A model generated the notes under the pieces. It had not been told where the DNA came from, did not search any database, and saw only the letters and a program-made list of their open reading frames with translations. This document shows, in pieces, positions 7,531 to 15,775 of a stretch of 20,472 bases of DNA. The DNA comes from Desulfobulbus sp. (GTDB lineage Bacteria > Desulfobacterota > Desulfobulbia > Desulfobulbales > Desulfobulbaceae): positions 1 to 20,472 of the forward strand of contig JAUVLX010000019.1 of assembly GCA_030600525.1 (NCBI GenBank), given 5' to 3'. The position numbers and the translations under genes were made by a program. How positions within the stretch are numbered: the stretch's first letter is position 1; the number at the start of each line of letters is the position of its first letter.

Positions 7531-9932
7531 GTTGTTCATGTGATGAAAGGGCGATCTTTTCGCCGTTGGATATTCCAGCCGGGTTGAATTCGCTGCCCCG
7601 GCAAATGGCTGGCTTCCCACAGTTTCGTCTGGCTATGCTGGCGGCCTTACGGAAGCACCACGCACTCAACCAATGGCAGGCCCGGGACAAAGAAGACTTG
7701 GGGGTTATGCTGTTGGAGATGTGGGCCTACGTATGCGATGTACTGGCGTTTTACGACGAGGCAATTGCCAACGAAAGCTACCTGCGCACCGCCCAGTTAC
7801 GGCCCTCCCTGCGCAAGCTCACCGACCTGTTGGGCTATATTCCCCGCCCGGCTGTGGCCTCCTCGGTGGTCATGACTGCCATCGCCGAAGGTCGCAAATC
7901 TTTATGCTTGAGCCAGGGTACGGCGTTTCGTTCCGAGGCCTTTGACGATGAAGCTCCCCAAGTGTTTGAGCTGAATAGCGACAGTATAATACATCCGCTC
8001 AACAACAGTTGGAAGGTCAGCCCCCAACGGTCAACGACAATGAGTGGTACCCAATCCACACTGCTATTACAGGACGAAAACAAAAAGCTGCAAAAAGACG
8101 ACATCTTTATCGCCACCGCCAACAGCTCTACCAGCATTCACCAAGTAGTTAAGCGGGAAAGCATTGTGGGTGAAGATGAAGAGAATTACACCCAACTTAC
8201 CATCGATCCAGATGTAAGCTTCATCGTCGCCACCAAGCCGGAAGAAGTTGCTCTCAACAGCTCAACCCAGACTGCAGGTTTGTGGACCATGGGTACCAGC
8301 CCCCAAGCGGTGATCAACTCCAACTCCTACACTGAGTTGGTGCTTAATGGCTTGTACCGACAACTCAAGGCAGGGCAGGAAATCCTGGTGTCCAAGGGCA
8401 CCGAATATCGCTGGTTCACCCTCACCAAAGTGGGAGATGTGATGATGAACATCACCACAGGCGGTGATTACACCGTAGATGAAAATGATGTCACCGTGAA
8501 CCCGGTGGTGGCCCCTGCCACCAAACTCACTTTGGATGTGAGCCTCAACAGCAGCAGTCGAAAAAAGAGCGGGGCAAGCTATTGGTACAATAGTAATACA
8601 AGCGAGCTTCAGGTGCATCATGCCTTCATAAAGGTGGGCAATCTCACCCTGCAAAGGGAAACCGCCATTACCGAAAATAGCGAGCTCAAAGTCACAGCCA
8701 CCAGGGGTAAAAAAATCGATACGCCGGTTGATGCTAGCTCACCCACACGTTTCGTGCTGAAGGATGTGAACGAAGTCAGCGTGCAGGGTAACGGCACTCT
8801 GAATTACACCTCTGGCGAGCTTACTTTCCAGGGCAGCAACTGGGGCGACGATCTCACTCCGGCCATCAAAGTTTGGGGTAATGTGATCAACGCCACTCGA
8901 GGTGAGACGGTGAATAACGAAATCCTGGGCAGTGGTAATGCCACCCAGGCATTGCAAACCTTTACACTGAAGAAAAGCCCCTTAACCTATATCGCCGCTC
9001 CCACCAGCGACGATGAAAGAGGTGTAAGCTCCACCCTCACTGTGTGGGTAGACGGCATACAGTGGCAGGAGGTTTCCAGTTTTTACGGCTACGGAGAGAA
9101 TGACGAGGTTTTCATCGTTCGCCAAAACGATGAACAGGAGAGCCACATCATCTTTGGCGATGGTATGCGGGGCAGGCGCTTACCTTCGGGTCTCGATAAA
9201 GTTATTGCCTCCTACCGTTACGGCGCAGGGGCTGCCACTCCTCCGGGCCAAACCATCACCCAGCTGGCAAGGCCGGTGAAAGGGCTAAGCTCGGTGAGCA
9301 ATCCGTTTGCGGCCACCGGCGGCAGCAACGAAGAGGATGAAGAGGGCATACGGGGGTACGCTCCCCAGTCCGCCTTGTTGCTGGGTCGTGCTATTTCTGT
9401 TCCGGATTTCATCGCTGCCACCAAAGGCCTGCCAGGGGTCAAAGCCGCCCAGGCTCAATGGCGGTGGAATAATAAGCGTCAACGGCCCGTCATTCAAATC
9501 TGGTACATCGGCACCTGTGACACCGCCACCATCAGAACGGCCCTACGGAACCTGGCAGACCCAAGCATCGCTCTAGACGTGGAAACGTCCAATGCTCAGG
9601 CTCTGTCGTTGTCCTTCGATATAGATGTCGATAGCACCTATGTGGACACTGAAGTTCTGGCGACAGTGCGCAGCACGCTCATCGATGAAGAGGAGGGCAT
9701 GCTGAGCGAAAGGAACATCGGCATTGGTGCGCCACTCTATCGTTCCCAACTCTTTGAAGCCATCCTGGCTATACCCGGCACTATCGCCGTCACCAACATA
9801 CAACACGATGGCACCTCCTTTGAAGAGATGGGCATTAAACCCACCGATCCCGGAGACTACTACACTGTAAACAGCACCATAGCTACTGGGGCCAAACTCA
9901 TCATCAATGGCGAGGAGGAAAGCGATGGCTGA
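7527..9932 (+). CDS. Baseplate J-like protein 2 (Afp12-type wedge)
   Basis: 801 residues, a second and clearly different J-family protein; Afp-type systems also carry two. The N-terminus has the class motif (MSCSCDER, then PAGLNSLPRQMAGFPQFRLA), followed by EDLGVMLLEMWAYVCDVLAF, YDEAIANESYLRTAQLRPSL and LTDLLGYIPRPAVASS. The J signature IIFGDGMRGRRLPSG begins near residue 541. The middle (residues ~150-480) is beta-rich and Thr/Ser/Asn-heavy, probably peripheral domains. The C-terminal half ends with AISVPDFIAATKGLPGVKAA and IGAPLYRSQLFEAILAIPGT, the same layout as the end of J1. Start ATG 7527 is preceded by GGAGGG (7515-7520) and overlaps the J1 stop. The stop lies 8 bases inside the next gene. 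Confidence 0.88.
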   Translation: MSCSCDERAIFSPLDIPAGLNSLPRQMAGFPQFRLAMLAALRKHHALNQWQARDKEDLGVMLLEMWAYVCDVLAFYDEAIANESYLRTAQLRPSLRKLTDLLGYIPRPAVASSVVMTAIAEGRKSLCLSQGTAFRSEAFDDEAPQVFELNSDSIIHPLNNSWKVSPQRSTTMSGTQSTLLLQDENKKLQKDDIFIATANSSTSIHQVVKRESIVGEDEENYTQLTIDPDVSFIVATKPEEVALNSSTQTAGLWTMGTSPQAVINSNSYTELVLNGLYRQLKAGQEILVSKGTEYRWFTLTKVGDVMMNITTGGDYTVDENDVTVNPVVAPATKLTLDVSLNSSSRKKSGASYWYNSNTSELQVHHAFIKVGNLTLQRETAITENSELKVTATRGKKIDTPVDASSPTRFVLKDVNEVSVQGNGTLNYTSGELTFQGSNWGDDLTPAIKVWGNVINATRGETVNNEILGSGNATQALQTFTLKKSPLTYIAAPTSDDERGVSSTLTVWVDGIQWQEVSSFYGYGENDEVFIVRQNDEQESHIIFGDGMRGRRLPSGLDKVIASYRYGAGAATPPGQTITQLARPVKGLSSVSNPFAATGGSNEEDEEGIRGYAPQSALLLGRAISVPDFIAATKGLPGVKAAQAQWRWNNKRQRPVIQIWYIGTCDTATIRTALRNLADPSIALDVETSNAQALSLSFDIDVDSTYVDTEVLATVRSTLIDEEEGMLSERNIGIGAPLYRSQLFEAILAIPGTIAVTNIQHDGTSFEEMGIKPTDPGDYYTVNSTIATGAKLIINGEEESDG
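9913..9918 (+). promoter_or_regulatory. Shine-Dalgarno AGGAGG selecting ATG 9925
   Basis: A perfect AGGAGG is located 6 bases before ATG 9925. The upstream ATG at 9907 would place this site inside its own coding region, so 9925 is the likely start of the tail-protein-I gene, giving an 8-base overlap with J2. Confidence 0.65.
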
Positions 9933-12153
9933 AGATCGCTTTAAAGAATACTTTACCGAAAAAATCTGGGAGATGATTCCCGCCATCTATCGCCATGAAG
10001 ATGGATTGGCGGATAAACCGGACGTATTGCGTAGCATGGTAGAGGTGATGGCCGAGCAGGCCGCCAACGTGCGCCGCAGCCATGATCGTCTATGGGAAGA
10101 TCAATGCATTGAGCTTTGTGACCAATGGGCAGTTCCTTATATTGCCGATCTTGTGGGCACCCGTTTGGCCTCCGCCCTCAATGCAAGAGCACGCAAAGTG
10201 GATGTGGCCAAAACCATCTACTACCGTCGCCGCAAAGGTACCTTGGCCGTCTTGGAAGAGCTCATCAGCGACATCACTAGCTGGGAAGGACAGGTGGTCG
10301 AAGGCTTCCGTCGTCTGGCCCGCGCCCGGCACGGGCTAGACCCACTACCCAACTACGAGGCAGGTCGTTTTACAGGCACCCTGCCCGGTGGGATTGCCGA
10401 CTTGGGCTCAGCCCACGCGGCGGAGATAACCCAAGGACCCTTTGACGAATACTACCACACTCCGGACCTGCGTAAGCCAAAGGGTCGGGATGGTCGTTAT
10501 GGTATCCAGCGGCTGCTGTTTTACCTTTACCGCATCCGGGCTTTTGAGGTCACGCAAGTGTCCCCTTGTGAACTACCAGGCAGCGGTGGTATGGGCTACA
10601 CTTTCGACCCTTCGGGGCGGGACATTCCCCTATACATGCCCCGTAACCGCCCCCACAATGCTCAACACAGAGGTAACGCTGCAGACTGGGGTCAATGGCG
10701 CTCCAGCTATGAGTGGGAGTTGCCGGCCCCCATGCGCTGCCGTCTGCTGGGCCATGCCGAATACCAAATCGAAGATCAGGCCATTATCGAGCTGGCGGAA
10801 GACGAAGTGCTCAGCCAAGCCCAGGCCGACGAACTCTCCAAATTGGCGGACATTCGCTATACAACCGAGCAACGCTTGCAGGATGCCCTTGGCGAACTCC
10901 CGAGTAGCGCAGCCTTTCTGGACGTAAACAATTACGCGGCCTTACTCAATCTGGCCCTCATTGATCAATGCGGTAAACAAAACCTCTACCCCAATGCCGT
11001 CAACGTAGAGGATAACAGCACCACCGTGAGTAAAGATCAAGTCACCTCCGGCAACCTTAGTACCATGGTCACCACCGTTACCGACAAACGAATACAAATT
11101 GATCCGAAAAACGGTCGACTGCTCTTCATCGGTGGTATCCCCAGCACGCCTTTGGTGACGTACCATTATGGCTATAGCGCAGAGATCGGTGCAGGTACCT
11201 ACTTCCGCAACGAAATCGATAAACTCACTATTGATATCAATGTAAGCGGCGGTGGAGAACTGGATGCCACGGAACTGGGCAACAACGATAGCATCACCCA
11301 AATCGATGACAGTCTCACCTACCGGCCCATAAGCGACAAGCTGGCTGTGGAAAGCATGGCCGTTGTGGCTGCCAATCAACAGCGGCCCTATCTGTTTTTA
11401 GAAACCAACTGGGTGCTTAACACCGGCGAATTTGAAGACGCTACGCTTTTATTGGACGGCCTGTGGATAGGCAGCGAATCCAGCAATCAGGTTATCCTCC
11501 GCGGAGACTACGAAGAGGTCACCCTAAGGCATATGACCCTGGACCCAGGTGGTCTGAAAGGCGGGCATGGAAGCGATGTGCTCCCAGCAGTTCAGCTGGT
11601 GATCGAGGGCAATATTGAACTGCTGGTCATCGAATCCAGCATTATGGGTCCAATCAGGATCGAAGGTAATGGGTACGTGGAAAAAATTGTTATCAAAGAC
11701 AGCATCATCCATAGCATCGATAGTAGTGTGCCCGCACTTACTCTACCAGATGCCGAATTGCATCTTGAGCGGATAAGCGTAATAGGGGACATCAGTGCCC
11801 AAAACCTCTGGGCCACCGACTCGCTGATATTTGGCACCGGCGATATCTTTGACACCCAAAGCGGCTGTTTTCGCTTTAGCGCCGCGAAAAAAAACAGTCG
11901 GCTGCCTCGACAGTACCGCAACGTATGGATAGAAAAAATGCCTGCCCTGTTTACCAGCACCAGGTATGGCAACCCCGGCTACCTGCAACTCACGGAAAAC
12001 ACTCCAGACAGCATTGCCAGGGGAGCGGAAAATGGATCTGAGATGGGTGCCTACAACACGCTCATAAACCCCATTAAATACGAAGGGCTACGTTCGAAAG
12101 TGGAAGAATATATGCCCTTCGGCTTACTCCCTGTTTACATATTTGAATCTTAG
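9925..12153 (+). CDS. Tail protein I-like baseplate protein with C-terminal beta-helix-like region
   Basis: 742 residues. The N-terminal ~130 residues match the phage tail protein I (P2 gpI) family: YFTEKIWEMIPAIYRHED, LRSMVEVMAEQAANVRRSHD, WAVPYIADLVGTRL and YYRRRKGTLAVLEELISDIT. P2 gpI is only about 180 residues, so most of this protein is eCIS-specific. The middle contains a helical LSQAQADELSKLADI segment and an immunoglobulin-like strand region. Residues ~510-640 show short parallel-strand repeats (VTLRHMTLDPG, LVIEGNIELLVIESS, KIVIKDSIIHS, LHLERISVIGD), suggesting a small beta-helix. The conserved end contains CFRFSAA, SRLPRQYRN, FTSTRYGNPGYLQL and GAENGSEMGAYN, which recurs in eCIS homologues. 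Likely role: outer wedge component linking the baseplate to peripheral binding proteins. The gene is 12 bases from the beta-helix gene. Confidence 0.82.
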   Translation: MAEDRFKEYFTEKIWEMIPAIYRHEDGLADKPDVLRSMVEVMAEQAANVRRSHDRLWEDQCIELCDQWAVPYIADLVGTRLASALNARARKVDVAKTIYYRRRKGTLAVLEELISDITSWEGQVVEGFRRLARARHGLDPLPNYEAGRFTGTLPGGIADLGSAHAAEITQGPFDEYYHTPDLRKPKGRDGRYGIQRLLFYLYRIRAFEVTQVSPCELPGSGGMGYTFDPSGRDIPLYMPRNRPHNAQHRGNAADWGQWRSSYEWELPAPMRCRLLGHAEYQIEDQAIIELAEDEVLSQAQADELSKLADIRYTTEQRLQDALGELPSSAAFLDVNNYAALLNLALIDQCGKQNLYPNAVNVEDNSTTVSKDQVTSGNLSTMVTTVTDKRIQIDPKNGRLLFIGGIPSTPLVTYHYGYSAEIGAGTYFRNEIDKLTIDINVSGGGELDATELGNNDSITQIDDSLTYRPISDKLAVESMAVVAANQQRPYLFLETNWVLNTGEFEDATLLLDGLWIGSESSNQVILRGDYEEVTLRHMTLDPGGLKGGHGSDVLPAVQLVIEGNIELLVIESSIMGPIRIEGNGYVEKIVIKDSIIHSIDSSVPALTLPDAELHLERISVIGDISAQNLWATDSLIFGTGDIFDTQSGCFRFSAAKKNSRLPRQYRNVWIEKMPALFTSTRYGNPGYLQLTENTPDSIARGAENGSEMGAYNTLINPIKYEGLRSKVEEYMPFGLLPVYIFES

Positions 12154-12165
12154 ACGAGGCTCACC

Positions 12166-15100
12166 ATGGCAACCGACAACATATCACGATCAGCGTACTA
12201 TCCGCAAAAAAGATACGCCGGAGTGCGGATGCAACAAGGGCGTGTATTTACCGACGACGACTTCAACGAGCACGAAGTCATCAATCACGAAGACAAACGT
12301 CTTGCGCTTAAAGAGGTCGTCGGTGCCGCTGGCAGCCCGGACAAAGGCTTTGCAATCAGTAAGGCCGACGATACCAATGGCATAGACTTTCAAATCAATA
12401 AAGGCGTATTTTATGTCGGCGGCTTGCGGGTTGAACTACATAAAAACCAGACCTACCAATTGCAAAAAGACTGGCTGCAAAATCCGGGAAACGCTTCTGC
12501 CAGAGGCGAGCGGCAGGACATGGTTTATCTGGAAGTATGGCAGCAAAATGTATCTGCGGTAGAAGACGAAGAACTGTTTGAAACAGCCTTAGGGGGACCC
12601 GACACCACCACCCGACGGCGCACCATGTGCCGGGTAAAATTGGCGAAATACGTGGGCACCGGCTACTGCGCCGAAGCCTGGGATAAGTTTAAGGCGGCAA
12701 TTGAGGCTTACCTGGGAGGGCAAATACGGGAAAACCATGCCTTGGAATCCGATGCGGATCTCACCGTGGGCTACGAGACCAACGGCAATAATGAAGATAT
12801 CTGCTCACCCTCGGCCATAGCCGGCTACCTAGGGGCGGAGAATCAATCCATACGCGTACAGCTTACTGACAAAGACCATTTTATCTGGGGTTTTGATAAC
12901 GGTTCCCCACTGTATAGAGTGAACCTGGAAGATGCTGCTTCCACCCGTAATACCATCAAACTGCTCACTGAACCAAAAGACCAGGCCCACTGGCCCAAAG
13001 CAGGGCAAATTGTAGAAATCATCCCCTGGTCGGCAGTATTGGAAAACGGGGAGAAGTTGGCCGAAGAGCTTGATCCAGGGCATTTTTCGACCCTCACCGG
13101 CAGCTATGATCCAGACACTAGTATAGTAACTTTAACCACCTCATTACCAAAGTTTTTTGGTGAGCAGTGGGAAAAACGTAGCGATGTCAATAAGCTGCGT
13201 AAAACCCATTTTGGTACCGAAGATCTAGACAATATCCACGGCTACTTCTTCATGCGGGTCTGGGATAGGGGGGCAGACCAAAATAGCGATCCTGAATTAG
13301 CCATCACCAACAAACCCGTCATTTTGGGTGCCACCGGGTTAAATGTCATCATTACCGGCGATTATCGCCTGCCTGGCGATCACTGGATTATCGCAGCCCG
13401 GCCTCACACGCCTGATCAAGTTCACCCTTGGCAACTGGAGGTAAGCCGAGGCACCGAAGGCTACCAACGCTTCTATGCTCCCCTGGGCATCATCCGCTGG
13501 AACGATCCAGATACCGGTGACCATGTTATTTACGACTGCCGCCGCACCTTTCGTCCGCTGACTGACCAAAACGGTTGCTGTATTTTTAGCGTAGGCGACG
13601 GGATGAAAAGCCGGGGGGATTTTAACTCTATCGAAGAGGCGATAAAACACCTGCCTTTAGAAGGAGGAAGAATCTGCGTATTACCCGGAACACATCGCGC
13701 CAATCTGAAAATACGGAACCGCAAAAACATCCACATCAGTGGCTGCAAAACACAGAGCATCGTGTATCCAAAAGAGAAAGGGGAAAACGATCCGATTATT
13801 GCACTGGTATCATGTCGAAACATCCGAATTGACGACCTCACACTGGTTAACCACACCGGCGAAGCCGTCATGGTTATCGATGATAATGCGTTTTCAGACA
13901 CCTCACTCGGCATTTGTATCGAGACCAACCACATACTGGCACTTACGCATGCCATCTATGTGAAAACTGAAAACCAAAAAGCGGGTAAAAACGATATCCG
14001 CATTATCAACAACGAAATCGCCATGCTGGACAAAGAATCCGGTGGTGTGGCCATCTTTGTTGAAGCCGACGATGTGCTCATCGACAATAACCGGGTTGTC
14101 GTCATCTCCCCACCAGACCCCGATAATCCGGATGATACCCAGGATCCAGACGATCCCACCTGGGGCATCTTCCATCCCTGCAACAACGGGGCGGACTACT
14201 ATGTGCAATATACTTTCATGATCAACCTGGTCATGGTCGTCTTCGGCTACATGCAAAAAGTCTGGTTCAAGCTGCATAACCAGCGCCAGTATCTGGGTCA
14301 GGGTGGCATACAAATCGGCGGTGGTTCGGAATTAGTAAGGATTAAGAACAATCGGATCGCTGGAGGCTTTGGCAACGGCATCACCTTGGGAAGCCTGCCC
14401 GACGCTCTCATTCAAGGCCAGGAGCGCTATGGTGTTATGTTTTACAAGGAGGTAACAGAACAAGAGCGTAAACTTCTCACGGAAGAGCTCGACGCTTTTC
14501 TTTACGATATCAGCATCGAAAACAACACCATTACCAATATGGGGCTTTCCGGAATCGGCGTACCCGCCTTTATGCACAGAGAAAAAATAGGCATCATGAT
14601 TTCCGTGGAAGAGGTGCTGATCCGAGAAAATAACATCACCCATTGCTGCCATCAGCTCCCCATAAAGCGTGATAAGGACATGGCCATGGAGACCGGTTTT
14701 GGAGGTATAGTTCTTTCAGCAGTGGAAAACATCACCATATCTCAGAATCGCATCGAGAATAACGGCAACCAGGAAACTCTGCCGGTATGTGGCGTCCTTC
14801 TGCTCTATGGCGAAAATGTCGACATCAGTGACAACCGTATCCATAATAACGGGCCATTTGACAACGACGACGACACCAGCTTTGAACAAGGCCTGCGGGG
14901 GGGGATCGTCGTTACCATGTCTTTTAAACAAATCGTTTACGAGATCTTTGGCGACAGACAACTACAACGGCCCGATGGCATTCCTGCTGTAAAAGTTCAC
15001 GACAACATCGTCACTCACCCACTGGGTCAGGCACTGATGATCGTCACCATGGGACCAGTCTCCGTGGTTGGCAATCAATTTACCTCTCAAGGAGTGGACT

Positions 15101-15762
15101 GGAAGGCCAATCCGTACTCCATATTTGCCGGGGCAGTGCTTATCCTTAACCTGGGTGTCTCCCAAGACCTCATGGCAACCATGTTGCTTACCAGATTTAA
15201 ATACATGGCCTCCAACAACCTCCAATTGACGCAGGCCAAGGTAGCAACAAATGGGAGCACAGACGCCATCCAAGGCATGAGCTGGCTGTTAAAGTACCTT
15301 TACCTGCCTGGCGGCAACGTACTTTACTCCAGCAACCAAACCACCCTGGATTTACAAAGCCAACAGATCGACTTTGCTTTCAGTGCCCAGACAATAGCCT
15401 CGCTCGACGATATCGGGTACAACAACAACCAGTCCGATTGCCGTTCATTGCTGGATAGATTATTTACCGATGTCGCACTTCTAGGAGTGACCATCCGCAC
15501 CAACGACAACCGATTCCAAGAGGGTTTTACCGGTGGCTTAACCATGACCTTGAGTTCCTTGTTCTCCTTTGGGTTGATGAATACCGCCACTACTAATCAG
15601 TCCACCCACTGTTTGCTCACCTATGCCGCACCCCAATACCGAATAAATGCGGGCAATACCGTGTTGCTGCCCACTGGGTGCGAGGAACGGGTAAATTTAA
15701 TCAGCAAACGGCTATCCGTGCCGCAATCCGACCAACAACAAGTGATCACCTTGCTAGGGTAG
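12166..15762 (+). CDS. DUF6519 / right-handed beta-helix peripheral protein (putative target-binding or anchoring)
   Basis: 1198 residues, the largest product in the window. The N-terminus (RYAGVRMQQGRVFTDDDFNE) is the DUF6519 signature, a domain commonly attached to eCIS and phage-tail-like baseplates. Residues ~480-965 form a pectate-lyase-like right-handed beta-helix: a GDFNSIEEAIKHLP entry motif, then about nine rungs of the form hydrophobic-x-I-x-x-N-x-I, such as IRIINNEI, VLIDNNRV, VRIKNNRI, ISIENNTI, VLIRENNI, ITISQNRI and VDISDNRI. A hydrophobic segment (FMINLVMVVFGYMQKVWF, near residue 685) interrupts it. The last ~230 residues are unassigned. No signal peptide. Such helices usually bind glycans or act as trimeric spikes; a role as adhesin or particle anchor is inference. 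GAGG at 12156-12159 precedes the ATG by 6 bases. It may replace a classic tail fibre, none being visible here. Confidence 0.8.
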   Translation: MATDNISRSAYYPQKRYAGVRMQQGRVFTDDDFNEHEVINHEDKRLALKEVVGAAGSPDKGFAISKADDTNGIDFQINKGVFYVGGLRVELHKNQTYQLQKDWLQNPGNASARGERQDMVYLEVWQQNVSAVEDEELFETALGGPDTTTRRRTMCRVKLAKYVGTGYCAEAWDKFKAAIEAYLGGQIRENHALESDADLTVGYETNGNNEDICSPSAIAGYLGAENQSIRVQLTDKDHFIWGFDNGSPLYRVNLEDAASTRNTIKLLTEPKDQAHWPKAGQIVEIIPWSAVLENGEKLAEELDPGHFSTLTGSYDPDTSIVTLTTSLPKFFGEQWEKRSDVNKLRKTHFGTEDLDNIHGYFFMRVWDRGADQNSDPELAITNKPVILGATGLNVIITGDYRLPGDHWIIAARPHTPDQVHPWQLEVSRGTEGYQRFYAPLGIIRWNDPDTGDHVIYDCRRTFRPLTDQNGCCIFSVGDGMKSRGDFNSIEEAIKHLPLEGGRICVLPGTHRANLKIRNRKNIHISGCKTQSIVYPKEKGENDPIIALVSCRNIRIDDLTLVNHTGEAVMVIDDNAFSDTSLGICIETNHILALTHAIYVKTENQKAGKNDIRIINNEIAMLDKESGGVAIFVEADDVLIDNNRVVVISPPDPDNPDDTQDPDDPTWGIFHPCNNGADYYVQYTFMINLVMVVFGYMQKVWFKLHNQRQYLGQGGIQIGGGSELVRIKNNRIAGGFGNGITLGSLPDALIQGQERYGVMFYKEVTEQERKLLTEELDAFLYDISIENNTITNMGLSGIGVPAFMHREKIGIMISVEEVLIRENNITHCCHQLPIKRDKDMAMETGFGGIVLSAVENITISQNRIENNGNQETLPVCGVLLLYGENVDISDNRIHNNGPFDNDDDTSFEQGLRGGIVVTMSFKQIVYEIFGDRQLQRPDGIPAVKVHDNIVTHPLGQALMIVTMGPVSVVGNQFTSQGVDWKANPYSIFAGAVLILNLGVSQDLMATMLLTRFKYMASNNLQLTQAKVATNGSTDAIQGMSWLLKYLYLPGGNVLYSSNQTTLDLQSQQIDFAFSAQTIASLDDIGYNNNQSDCRSLLDRLFTDVALLGVTIRTNDNRFQEGFTGGLTMTLSSLFSFGLMNTATTNQSTHCLLTYAAPQYRINAGNTVLLPTGCEERVNLISKRLSVPQSDQQQVITLLG
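13980..15080 (+). repeat. Protein-level beta-helix rung repeats in the DUF6519 gene
   Basis: About nine degenerate repeats with spacing of roughly 25-60 residues share the pattern hydrophobic-x-I/V-x-x-N-x-I/V followed by a Gly-rich turn. The DNA is not repeated; the repetition is only at protein level and defines the solenoid core. Confidence 0.55.
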
Positions 15763-15775
15763 GGAGAATAAAATA

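Noticed and set aside
10442..10927. 161-codon plus-strand ORF in another frame of the tail-I gene
   Set aside because: Fully overlaps a gene with clear family motifs; Cys/Arg/Pro-rich product typical of out-of-frame reading.
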